Assembly: GCA_031286985.1 (NCBI GenBank)
Contig: JAITTL010000004.1
Span: forward strand, 1-53,799
DNA from: Endomicrobium sp.
Lineage (GTDB): Bacteria; Elusimicrobiota; Endomicrobiia; Endomicrobiales; Endomicrobiaceae
Reading direction: 5' to 3'
Length of the DNA stretch: 53,799 nt
Position numbers and translations under genes: made by a program. Below the pieces are notes generated by a model. It did no database searches. It was not told the DNA's origin and worked only from the letters and a program-made list of their open reading frames with translations. Positions 18,324-29,387 of the stretch are shown here, in pieces; positions within the stretch are counted from its first letter, which is position 1; each line of letters starts with the position of its first letter.

Positions 18324-20333
18324 ATGACAAGAAATCTCAAATCATTATTTTTAAAATTAATTTCATTAAATTTTGTATTTTTGATCTTAATGACTATATT
18401 TAGATTCTTATTTTTTATGTACTATGGCAAAGCTCTAAGTTTTGAAGGGCTTGGTTTTGACATATTTAAATCGTTTTATATGGGCGTAAGATATGATTTA
18501 GCAGTTTTGGCATATTTAAATATTCCTATAACCTTTTGTTTAGTTGTTTTGTTATTTGTTGGTAAAGAAACTTTATTTAAAAAATTCATTGCTTTTTTCA
18601 AGTGTTATTACACTGTTTTTGTAGGTAGTCTTCTTATTCTTTTGTGTATTGATTTCGGATTTTATTCATATTTTCAAAATCATTTAAATATTTTAATTTT
18701 TGGTTTATTTGAAGATGATACGTTGGCGCTTATATCGACTTTTGCCCAGAATTATAATTTGTTTTTGATAATAGGTGGATTCATCATCTTGTATGTAGTA
18801 ATTTTCATTGTTTCAAAATATATGTTGATTTTAAAGTATAAAGAAGATAGCGATGACAAAAAGTATATGGTTAAAATATTAACCGTAATTACAGCTATAT
18901 TTGTTAATTTTATTGTTGCCAGAGGTTCTTTTGGAATTTTTCCTTTAGGTATGGATAATGCTGAAGTATCTTCAAATTCGTTCTTAAATAAAGTTTCTAT
19001 AAATGGCGTTTATACTTTACAAAATGCCATAGAACTTAGACAAAAAGATAACAACAAGTTTGATTATGTATCAAAAGCCGGATATGAAAATAATATAAGA
19101 AAGGCATTTGCGGATTATTTAAATGTTGATATCGGTAAAATCCCTGAAAAAAATCCGGAAAATTCTTTGTCCTACACGTTGCCATATAATAAAACGATGG
19201 AAGATTTAAAACCTAATGTTATTCTTATTGTTATGGAAAGTTTTGGAAGTGATTTGGTAAAGTATAATTCTGAAATATTCAATGTTTTGGGAGAACTAAA
19301 GAAACACTTTGACTCTGATTTGGTTTTTTATAATTTTCTGCCTGCACATGAAGGCACTATAGGTAGTCTTGAAGGTATTATAACAAATGTAGTCAGATTG
19401 CCGTCTTCAATATATTTGTCACAGTCAGAATACGCGTATAAAAAATATGATTTTTCAGGTCCGACTCCTTATAAAAACAAAGGTTACGAAACTACTTTTC
19501 TATATGGCGGTAATGTAGGATGGAGAAATGTAGGTAATTTTATGCCTATTCTAGGATTTGATAATGTTTTAGGCGAAGGTAGTATGGATAAAGATTGGCC
19601 TCGTAGTCAGTGGGGAGTTTATGATGAATATCTTTTTGAATATTTATTTAGGACTTTAAGCCAAAATGACAAACAAAAATTTATTTATGTTATGACTACA
19701 AGTAATCATCCTCCGTATTCCATGCCTGACAATTATAAATCTCTTCCACTTAATATACCGGAAAGTTTAGATAAAAGGGTAATAGGGAGAAGTCTTGCCG
19801 ACAAAAGATTTATTACTTATCAATATTCAAATGAAATGCTTGGCAGATTTATTACAAGAATCAAAAAATCAAAATATGCAGATAACACAATTATAGCTGT
19901 CACAGGGGATCATAACTTTTGGAATGTGATAGGATATTCAAATGAAACAACATTGGATTCATTTAGTGTTCCATTTTATTTGTATATTCCTGACGCGTTA
20001 AAACCTAAAAATGTAGATACTTCTGTTTTCGGATCTCATTTGGATATTTTACCTACTTTGTATAACATATCTATTTCAAGTTCGGAATATATTGCTATGG
20101 GACAAAATCTATTATCTGAAAAAGCAAAAGATAATATTATTTCTATCGATGTTGGTTTTATTATGAATAAAAATTGTGTTGTGAAATATAATTTTAAAAA
20201 TGGTGAATCTTCTTTTTATAAGTGGAATAAAAATAAATCAAGAGAAATATGTACATCTAGTGAAACACAAGAGCAAAAAGATTTGATTAAACATTATTTA
20301 TCAGGATTGGCTATTTCTGATTATTTGATTTAA
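18324..20333 (+). CDS. LTA synthase-family membrane sulfatase / phosphoglycerol transferase-like protein
   Basis: N-terminal TM helices; periplasmic domain with NVILIVMESFGSDLV, EGTIGSLEGI, TTSNHPPYSMP, VTGDHNFWN. Confidence 0.9.
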   Translation: MTRNLKSLFLKLISLNFVFLILMTIFRFLFFMYYGKALSFEGLGFDIFKSFYMGVRYDLAVLAYLNIPITFCLVVLLFVGKETLFKKFIAFFKCYYTVFVGSLLILLCIDFGFYSYFQNHLNILIFGLFEDDTLALISTFAQNYNLFLIIGGFIILYVVIFIVSKYMLILKYKEDSDDKKYMVKILTVITAIFVNFIVARGSFGIFPLGMDNAEVSSNSFLNKVSINGVYTLQNAIELRQKDNNKFDYVSKAGYENNIRKAFADYLNVDIGKIPEKNPENSLSYTLPYNKTMEDLKPNVILIVMESFGSDLVKYNSEIFNVLGELKKHFDSDLVFYNFLPAHEGTIGSLEGIITNVVRLPSSIYLSQSEYAYKKYDFSGPTPYKNKGYETTFLYGGNVGWRNVGNFMPILGFDNVLGEGSMDKDWPRSQWGVYDEYLFEYLFRTLSQNDKQKFIYVMTTSNHPPYSMPDNYKSLPLNIPESLDKRVIGRSLADKRFITYQYSNEMLGRFITRIKKSKYADNTIIAVTGDHNFWNVIGYSNETTLDSFSVPFYLYIPDALKPKNVDTSVFGSHLDILPTLYNISISSSEYIAMGQNLLSEKAKDNIISIDVGFIMNKNCVVKYNFKNGESSFYKWNKNKSREICTSSETQEQKDLIKHYLSGLAISDYLI

Positions 20334-20402
20334 AATAGTGAGAAACAGAAGAAAGATTTTAAGGCTTGAATAAAGCGAATGCGCTCGGCGGCAGAATTTT
20401 TG

Positions 20403-20428
20403 GTACTTTTGTTTTTTGACAAAAGTAC
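20403..20428. repeat. Perfect inverted repeat, 10-bp arms, 6-nt loop
   Basis: GTACTTTTGT(20403-20412) TTTTTG ACAAAAGTAC(20419-20428). Confidence 0.8.
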
Positions 20429-20849
20429 AAGAACGTATTTTGCCAATACTTTCATTATTTTGTAGAATCAAGAGCGGCTCATTGGGCACAAAAATTTGCA
20501 AAAAAACGCGGATAAAATGGGTCACTATGTAAATTGTTTGTTTCAAGGTGACAATAGTCTTGATGAACATGGCAGTGGCAGAGTTTTTTGTATGGTCAAA
20601 AAAAGTGGGTGGTTGAAAATTACTCCTGCGAACATACTGATTTAAGCAAAGAGATACGCAGTCAGTACGCTTTTGAAATCCGTTCAAGTAAATTTGATGA
20701 AAACAGTAAAATGGCTTGGGCTATTAAGCAGAATTGGAAAGCAATGATAATTACGTTTATAATAACTTTTGCTTCTTTTTTTGCTGTTGTTAAGTTTTTT
20801 GTAAATATGATTTTTGATTGTTACTTGTACCGTACAGCTGCGGGAACCC

Positions 20850-20885
20850 TCTTTGCCGTCATTCCCCGCGAAAGCGAGATCCAAG
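20850..20885. repeat. Short interspersed element, copy 2
   Basis: tctttgccgtcattccccgcgaaagcgagatccaag; same layout as 17761-17806. Confidence 0.55.
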
Positions 20886-20915
20886 TTTAAAATGAGTTTT
20901 ACAGCAGGAGATTAA

Positions 20916-21313
20916 ATGAAATTACTAGTTATAGGTTCCGGCGGAAGAGAGCATGCAATATGTTGGCAATTTGCAAAAAGTTCTAAAGTGAAAATAATAT
21001 ATTGTGCGCCGGGAAATTTTGGCATATCGCAGGTTGCTGAAAATATTGATATTGCTGTAAATGATTTTGCAAAACTTGCTGATTTTATAAAAACAAAACA
21101 AATAGATTTTACTTTTATGGGTCCTGAAGTTCCTTTATCTTTAGAAATAGTTGATTATTTTCGATCTCAAGGTTTAAAAATAGTAGGTCCTTCAAAAAAT
21201 GCAGCCGGGTTAGAATCAAGTAAGATATATTCTAAAGAATTTATACTAAAATATAATATTCCAACAGCTTCGTGCAATACTTTTTCAGGTTGAAGAAAAT
21301 AAAAAAGTTGTGA
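20916..21313 (+). pseudogene. purD: purD 5' remnant, truncated at the repeat junction
   Basis: MKLLVIGSGGREHAICWQFAKSSKVKIIYCAPGNFGISQVAENIDI...FMGPEVPLSLEIVDYFRSQGLKIVGPSKNAAGLESSKIYSKEFILKYNIPTA then frame break and fusion to a uppS tail. Confidence 0.9.
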
Positions 21314-21416
21314 TAGAGGATGCTGTTGCAGAGTTTCAAAAAAGAGAGAGACGTTTTGGCGGAGCATAAAAGAAGGATAATTTGTAGATAAAATTTGGAG
21401 TTTTAATGTTATCATC
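21314..21416 (+). repeat. 103-bp direct repeat, copy B (uppS 3' end leading into cdsA)
   Basis: See copy A; encodes VAEFQKRERRFGGA* and the original cdsA start region. Confidence 0.95.
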
Positions 21417-22215
21417 TAGGGTTTTAACTGCCATTGTTGGTATTCCAGTTGTTTGGGCAAGCGTGTACTACAGCAGTGTTTCGTTTTGTTGTATGATGTT
21501 TGTAGTATCGTTTATGTGTGTTAAAGAATATTTGTTCATTTCAAAAAAATATAATCCTAGAGTTTGTTTCTCACTCGTAATGGCAGTTATGTTTTTTTTG
21601 TTTTTATGCTCTTTTAAAAATTTCCATATTGATAAGGTGGCGTTGTCGGCAATTGTAATGATGTTTGTTTTTTTTGGGATAGAAATTTTTGGCGAGAGTC
21701 CGGATTTGTGTGTGGGAAGAATATCAACATCTTTTTTAGGCTCATTTTTTATTCCTCTTGCATTTATACACATGGTGTATATACGTAATTTGCACGCTGG
21801 CATGAAATTGGTCTTTTTCCTATTCTTGGTGGTTTGGATTTTAGATACCGCTGCTTATGTTTTTGGAAAAATGTTTGGAAAGCATAAACTTGCAAAAAAT
21901 GTTAGCCCTAAAAAGACGATGGAGGGGGCAATAGCTGGGGTTGTTTTTGGTGTTTTAACAGCGCTAATATGTAGATGCGTATTTATGAAAAATATTTTAA
22001 CTTTTTGTGAATCTATAGTGCTTGGGTTCGTAATTGCTATCGTAGGACAATTTTCAGATTTTGCGGAATCTATTATCAAAAGAGACGGTGATATTAAAGA
22101 TTCTGGAAAAGTAATTCCTGGACATGGAGGATTTTTTGACAGATTTGATTCTTACATGTTTGCTGCACCTGTGATGTATTACGTTCTGCAGTTTTTTCAA
22201 TGTGGTAAACCGTGA
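21406..22215 (+). CDS. cdsA: Phosphatidate cytidylyltransferase
   Basis: VWILDTAAYVFGKMFGKHKLAKNVSPKKTMEGAIAG...SIIKRDGDIKDSGKVIPGHGGFFDRFDS. Confidence 0.96.
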   Translation: MLSSRVLTAIVGIPVVWASVYYSSVSFCCMMFVVSFMCVKEYLFISKKYNPRVCFSLVMAVMFFLFLCSFKNFHIDKVALSAIVMMFVFFGIEIFGESPDLCVGRISTSFLGSFFIPLAFIHMVYIRNLHAGMKLVFFLFLVVWILDTAAYVFGKMFGKHKLAKNVSPKKTMEGAIAGVVFGVLTALICRCVFMKNILTFCESIVLGFVIAIVGQFSDFAESIIKRDGDIKDSGKVIPGHGGFFDRFDSYMFAAPVMYYVLQFFQCGKP

Positions 22216-22387
22216 TTATAATTCAGTTCAGTGCATCGGTTTTAGGAATACATGTTGCAAATACTTTGTGATGGTAGCATTGTGGTTTAGTGTTAACTGA
22301 TTTCGGTAATGCATATGTTTTGTACTGATTGGAAAATAATAAGTATGGGAATTATATTTGTAAAATTAACATGGAGAAGAGTTTAAC

Positions 22388-23474
22388 ATGCTTGAACAAC
22401 AAAAAGAAAGAATAACTATTTTAAAGAGGTCTCTTTGATCTTAGTTCGAAAATAAATAGGATAAAAGAGCTTGAAATTGAGATATCAAATCCTAATTTTT
22501 GGCAAGATCAAAATGCAGCAAAAAAAATTATGACTGAGCTTGATGCTCTAAATGAAGTATGTAAAGCATGGAATGATGCAAATGTAAAAATTAACGATTT
22601 GATTGGTTTAAAAGAGCTTGCCACAATTGAAAAAGATGCGAATATTTTGGCAGATATTGAAAATGAAAGCAAAGAATTTGAAAAAAAACTGACAGCTTTT
22701 GAAATTAGGATAAAGCTTGGTAAACAGCATGATAAAAACAATGCAATTATGTCTATACATGCAGGTGCTGGTGGAACTGAATCATGCGATTGGGTCCAGA
22801 TGTTAGCAAGAATGTATTCCAGATGGGCTGAGAGTAAGGGGTTTGAAATAGAGGTTGCAAATAGTTTAGATGGGGAAGAAGCTGGTATCAAGACTATAAC
22901 GATGATTATCAAGGGGGAGTATGCTTATGGGTTTTTGCAATCTGAAATAGGTGTTCATAGACTTGTAAGAATTTCGCCATTTGATTCAAATAAAAGAAGG
23001 CATACGTCTTTTAGTTCTGTGGATGTTATACCTGAAATAGAGGATAATATCAATATAGTTATTGAAGATAAAGATATAAGGATTGATACCTATAGGGCTT
23101 CAGGTGCTGGCGGACAACATATTAATAAGACGGATTCTGCCGTAAGGATTACGCATTTTGCAACTGGAATAATAGTGCAATCGCAAAACGATCGTTCGCA
23201 GATAAAAAATAGAGCGACAGCCATGAAGCTGTTAAAAGCTAAGTTGTATGAGTTTGAACGAAAAAAACAACTTGTCTCTTGTGAGGAATATTATAACGAA
23301 AAAGATGCTATAGAATGGGGTAGTCAAATACGTTCTTACATTTTTATGCCTTATCAACTTGCAAAGGATCACAGAACAGGGTATGAAGTACCACAGGTCA
23401 ATTTAGTGATGGATGGTGAAATTGACGGTTTCATAAATGCATATTTGTCTTGGATTTTAGAGAAAAAAAAATAG
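22388..23474 (+). CDS. prfB: Peptide chain release factor 2, with +1 programmed frameshift
   Basis: ORF0 MLEQQKERITILKRSL-TGA stops at CTT TGA (22433-22438); +1 shift gives DLSSKINRIKELEIEISNPNFWQDQ... into ORF 22530-23474, which contains the RF2 signature RASGAGGQHINKTDSAVRITH. Confidence 0.95.
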
Positions 23475-23585
23475 TAAATTTTGCATACATATTTGTTAAA
23501 AATATTTATTTATTAAGTTAGATCAGCTTTTTGTTCTTCGACTGTTGCAGGGTTGTATTTACTTTTGGGGAAAGGGAAAATTTAT

Positions 23586-24200
23586 ATGCAAATTGTAAAA
23601 GAAGGATATTTATTTATTTTAGTTCCGTTTAGTTTGGGGTTAATACTGTTTATTATGGGTCTTGGTGGGCTAGCATATATAATCGGAGTTTTATGTGTTC
23701 TATTTTCATTATTTTGTTTATATTTTTTTAGAGATCCCAAAATAGAAATAACAAAGGGTGATAATTTAATAATTTCACCTTGTAATGGAACTGTTTTGGA
23801 AGTAAGCGAAAGTGAAACAGAAAAGATCGTCAGGGTATTTTTATCCGTTTTGGATGTGCATTTACAACGTTCACCAATCTTTGGTAAGGTTGTAAGCGTT
23901 GAGCATAAATCTGGGAAATTTTTAAAAGCTGACAATCCTCAAGCGCACATAGTTAACGAGCAAAATATTATCACTATTGAAAATGAAAATGGTAGATATG
24001 TTGTCAAACAAATTGCAGGAGTACTTGCTAGAAGGTGTGTTTGCTGGGTAAAACAGGGAGATATTGTAAATATGGGTGATAAAATAGGCTTGATCAAATT
24101 TGGGTCTCAAGTTGATTTGCACATGCACAAAAATGTTAAAATTAAAGTCGGGTCCGGCAATAAGGTTGTATCGGGAGTAACAATAATTGCAACTTTATAA
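23586..24200 (+). CDS. psd: Phosphatidylserine decarboxylase (short form)
   Basis: YFFRDPKIEI...SPCNGTVLEV...FLSVLDVHLQRSPIFGKV...KFGSQVDLHM; start set to ATG 23586. Confidence 0.93.
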   Translation: MQIVKEGYLFILVPFSLGLILFIMGLGGLAYIIGVLCVLFSLFCLYFFRDPKIEITKGDNLIISPCNGTVLEVSESETEKIVRVFLSVLDVHLQRSPIFGKVVSVEHKSGKFLKADNPQAHIVNEQNIITIENENGRYVVKQIAGVLARRCVCWVKQGDIVNMGDKIGLIKFGSQVDLHMHKNVKIKVGSGNKVVSGVTIIATL

Positions 24201-24219
24201 TGAACAGGGAACGAGGTCA

Positions 24220-25026
24220 ATGGGTGAAAAATTAAAGAAGGGTATTTATATAATACCAAGTCTTTTTACGTGTGGAAATTTGGCTTGTGGTTGTTTGTCA
24301 TTAATGTCGTCTATAAATGGAGATTTTCAACAAGCAGCATGGCTTCTTATTCTTGCTATATTTTTTGATGCAATGGACGGAAGAATTGCAAGACTAATGA
24401 AAACAACTAGTAAGTTTGGAATTCAGCTGGATTCATTGAGTGATTTAATCTCTTTTGGGATCGCTCCATCCATTATGATGTATCAATTGGTTTTAAATTC
24501 CATGGGAAAGCTTGGGATGCTGATTGCAGTGTTGTTTGTTCTTTGTAGTGCTTTAAGGCTTTCAAAATTTAATGTTAAAGTGCAAGATGGGGTGGTGCAT
24601 AGTTTTTTTTCGGGGCTACCTACGCCTGCTTCCGCAGGATTATTGTTATCTTTTGTGTTAAGTTACGAGTTGTTCATTGCGGATTCTGGACAATCTTTGA
24701 CGTTTAAGACAATTCCTATAGTGATGAAAAATATGCCTACTTTTTTTAGGGTTATGCCAATCGTAATGGTAATGCTGTCTTTACTTATGGTTTCAAGTAT
24801 TCCGTACATTTCTTTTAAAAAAGTAAACTTATCAAAACCTAAAACCTTCAGGCTTTTAGTTTCAATGATACTTTTTGCGCTGCTTGTAGTTGCGTTTCCA
24901 CAAAATACTATTTTTATATTGTTTAGTCTATATGTTTTGTCTGGAATAGTTGGTGTAGGAGCGAAATATTGTAAAGCTTATAGAAAGAAAATTTGTTCGA
25001 AAAAAGGAGAAAACAATAATGATTGA
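24220..25026 (+). CDS. pssA: CDP-diacylglycerol--serine O-phosphatidyltransferase
   Basis: CDP-alcohol phosphatidyltransferase motif DAMDGRIARLMKTTSKFGIQLDSLSD; start set to ATG 24220. Confidence 0.93.
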   Translation: MGEKLKKGIYIIPSLFTCGNLACGCLSLMSSINGDFQQAAWLLILAIFFDAMDGRIARLMKTTSKFGIQLDSLSDLISFGIAPSIMMYQLVLNSMGKLGMLIAVLFVLCSALRLSKFNVKVQDGVVHSFFSGLPTPASAGLLLSFVLSYELFIADSGQSLTFKTIPIVMKNMPTFFRVMPIVMVMLSLLMVSSIPYISFKKVNLSKPKTFRLLVSMILFALLVVAFPQNTIFILFSLYVLSGIVGVGAKYCKAYRKKICSKKGENNND

Positions 25027-25528
25027 GCAATTGCTAATTTTGGTTAAACCTGATGGAATAAAAAAATCTTTAACAGGAAATATTTTGACTAAACTATCGG
25101 AAGCGAGAATGTTCATTATAGGTGCCAAAGCAGTGAAGGTTGACAAGAAATTGGCAGAGGAACACTATTATCAACTTAAGGATAAACCTTTTTTCGATGA
25201 ACTTGTGGATTATATTCAAGGGAAAATATACGGAGAGCCTTGGGACAGAGTGTTAGCATTTGTTTATCAGGGAGAGAATGCTATTTTAAGAATGAGGCAG
25301 ATTGCAGGAGCCACAAATCCTGAAGAAGCGGATCCTGTTTCAATTAGGGGTGCATATGGAAGGATAACCACTAAGGGGGTATATGAAAATGTTGTCCATT
25401 GTTCCTCTTCTAAGTTAGAGGCTGAAAGGGAAATTAAATTATGGTTTAAGCCTGAGGAAATAGTTAATCCCATATATTCTGTTAAGAAAGTTACGATAGA
25501 AAAAGAAGAGAGAATAATTTGGGCATAG
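25019..25528 (+). CDS. ndk: Nucleoside diphosphate kinase
   Basis: LLILVKPDGIKKSLTGNIL; ENVVHCSSSKLEAEREIKLWF. Confidence 0.92.
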   Translation: MIEQLLILVKPDGIKKSLTGNILTKLSEARMFIIGAKAVKVDKKLAEEHYYQLKDKPFFDELVDYIQGKIYGEPWDRVLAFVYQGENAILRMRQIAGATNPEEADPVSIRGAYGRITTKGVYENVVHCSSSKLEAEREIKLWFKPEEIVNPIYSVKKVTIEKEERIIWA

Positions 25529-25670
25529 TTTTACAAAGAATAAAAGATTAGTGATTATTTTTTCACTATAGGTCCTAATCTGATTTTAAAAAATATTTTA
25601 GGAAATGGGTGTGGGTTTTTGGGGTATGTTTAATTTTTGAGGTGATAATTTAGTTGTGTCGTTAAAGTAG

Positions 25671-27182
<1,512 letters not shown>

Positions 27183-27474
27183 CGAATTATAAAAGCCAGA
27201 TTTGGTTTGGTTCTGTTTATCCCATCTTTAATATCTGCAGTTCCATATCATAATCTTTTCCTTCCTTTTTGTATGTGTCCTGAGACAATTCATTTAACTG
27301 ACACAGCTATTTGATTTTCTTTATCCAAATGTTGTACAATCGGTCGGTGTTACTTTTGATAGATTCGCGTGTATGTACTTGTGGTTTTCAACAATACAAG
27401 TGGCTCGGTTTGGTGGTTAGTGTCTGAGCGCTGTGTTTAGGCGTATAATTTTTATAAGGCAAGGTTTTTGAGAA

Positions 27475-27921
27475 ATGAATAAAAAGACTTATTTACCAAA
27501 TCAAGATGCAATTGAAAGAAAGTGGCATTTTGTAGACGCAAGTGGAAAGATTTTGGGTAGGCTTGCAGTTGAGATAGCAAGTCTTTTAAGGGGCAAAAAT
27601 AAGATTTTTTATACCAATCATATAGATTGTGGTGATTTTGTGGTCGTTGTAAATTCGAGTAAGATTGTTCTTACTGGAAAAAAACTTGATCAAAAGACAT
27701 ATTTTACATATTCCGGGTATCCTGGCGGCGTAAAATTAACACCATATTCTGTTTTGATGGAAAAATCCCCAGAAAAAGCGTTGATTGCTGCTGTTAAGGG
27801 AATGCTGCCTAAGAATAAGCTGGCAAGTAGGCAAATTACAAGGTTAAGAGTGTTTAAGTATGATAAGCATTTGCACGGGGCACAGTTGGCAGTATCGCAG
27901 AGTAAAGAGGAGAAAATATGA
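27475..27921 (+). CDS. rplM: 50S ribosomal protein L13
   Basis: RKWHFVDASGKILGRLAVEIASLLRGKNK...MLPKNKLASRQITRLRVFKYDKHLHGAQ. Confidence 0.97.
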   Translation: MNKKTYLPNQDAIERKWHFVDASGKILGRLAVEIASLLRGKNKIFYTNHIDCGDFVVVVNSSKIVLTGKKLDQKTYFTYSGYPGGVKLTPYSVLMEKSPEKALIAAVKGMLPKNKLASRQITRLRVFKYDKHLHGAQLAVSQSKEEKI

Positions 27922-28319
27922 GCGACATTTCTTGTTTAGTCTCAGCAGTAGGACGTAGAAAGGATGCAGTTGCTAGAGTGAAGGTATTTGATGGAAATGG
28001 TAGGATCATGGTTAATGATATGACTATAAATGAATATTTGTGTGGGTTAGAAAGGCTAAAAAAATTAGCATTAAGACCTATGTCAGTTTGGGAAGGTGTA
28101 AGGAGCTATGATTTTTTTGTTAATGTTAACGGTGGAGGAGTGAGTGGTCAGGCTGGTGCTATAAGTCATAGCTTGTCAAGGGCAATCTTAAAGCTTAATG
28201 AAGCATCAAGAACAATATTGAAAAAAGAAGGGTTGTTGACCAGAGATTCCAGAATGGTAGAGAGAAAAAAATCTGGAAGACCAAAAGCAAGAAAACGCTT
28301 CCAGTTTTCCAAACGTTAA
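27918..28319 (+). CDS. rpsI: 30S ribosomal protein S9
   Basis: AVGRRKDAVARVKVFDGNGRIMVND...LTRDSRMVERKKSGRPKARKRFQFSKR. Confidence 0.97.
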   Translation: MSDISCLVSAVGRRKDAVARVKVFDGNGRIMVNDMTINEYLCGLERLKKLALRPMSVWEGVRSYDFFVNVNGGGVSGQAGAISHSLSRAILKLNEASRTILKKEGLLTRDSRMVERKKSGRPKARKRFQFSKR

Positions 28320-28748
28320 TCGCTTGAAGATTGTGCAGAAATTTATGCAAAACCTTTCTTATCGGCGGAATGTGTATGCGGTGTTTTGTTATTTTGTTGC
28401 ATCGCGTTACTGGTGTGGTTGTACCGGTTAGATGCATACACGGTATTTTGTTGTTTTGTCGTGTCCTCTACCAAAAGGGTTTTTAGGTTTAATGCAAATC
28501 ATAAGTCATCTTCTTCAATTCCTTAATCCTTTAAACTCTTCCTATAGTGTTATTTCGTTTCTTTATGCATGGCCAAATAGTTTCTGCTGTTTTTCTTCAC
28601 GCTTAATTGTAATTTTCTTGTTTTTTTCAGGTTTAACGTATATTTTTTGAATTTTTGCAAAAGGTCTATTGCAATTGTATACCATACAATGCGATCTCTC
28701 ACTTACTCTCAGTAAAACATCATTTTTAAAAACTAAAATTTTGATAAA

Positions 28749-29387
28749 ATGTTGCATATGATAACAGTTTCAACAATAAAAATACCATATGACAAATTGC
28801 TTATTAGATTAGGATATTGGCAAACCAAGACAAAACTTAACAAAAAAACCGATGAGTCAATAAAAGAAATTTTAGATTTGGCCCAAAAGCTTATTAAGCC
28901 GAAAATTGTAACAGCTTTTGAAAATACGATAGTGAATGAACAAGAAATATTGTTTAATAATGGGTATAAGATCAAAAGCGCTAGCGTCGCGTCGCTTTTA
29001 AGAAATAGTTTTAGGGCTTATGGTGTTGGTATAACTATAGGTAACACATTGGAAGACAAAAGAGCTGAGTCCTTGAGAAAAGGAGAAATATTTAGTGCTT
29101 TAATATTGGATGCTGCAGGTTCTGTTGCTGCGGAAGAAACAATGATATTAGTAAACGCTCAAATTAAAATTTATGAAGAAAAAAACGGAAATAAATTAAC
29201 AAAAAGGTACTCTCCGGGATATGGTGATTGGGTGCTCGAAGATAATAGGCAATTTTTGAGCTGGCTTGGTGCGGAACGCATAGGCATCAAATTGAACGAG
29301 TTTTGTCAAATGATTCCGGAAAAATCAATTTCAGCTCTAATAGGGGTTGAAAAATTGGAAAATAAGAAAGAGAGGATATGTGGATAA
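28749..29387 (+). CDS. Stand-alone cobalamin-dependent methionine synthase activation-domain protein
   Basis: RYSPGYGDW motif and overall fit to the MetH reactivation domain; directly upstream of metH. Confidence 0.82.
   Translation: MLHMITVSTIKIPYDKLLIRLGYWQTKTKLNKKTDESIKEILDLAQKLIKPKIVTAFENTIVNEQEILFNNGYKIKSASVASLLRNSFRAYGVGITIGNTLEDKRAESLRKGEIFSALILDAAGSVAAEETMILVNAQIKIYEEKNGNKLTKRYSPGYGDWVLEDNRQFLSWLGAERIGIKLNEFCQMIPEKSISALIGVEKLENKKERICG

Noticed and set aside
20588-20890. + 100-aa ORF MYGQKKW...VIPRESEIQV
   Set aside because: Ends inside the dispersed repeat and sits in degenerate sequence; not supported as a gene.
28371-28460. Imperfect direct repeat CGGTnTTTTGTTnTTTTGT
   Set aside because: Only two short imperfect copies in low-complexity sequence; no spacer structure, not a CRISPR.
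28640-28749. Cobalamin or SAM riboswitch before the metH pair
   Set aside because: No recognisable conserved box by eye; needs Infernal to exclude formally.
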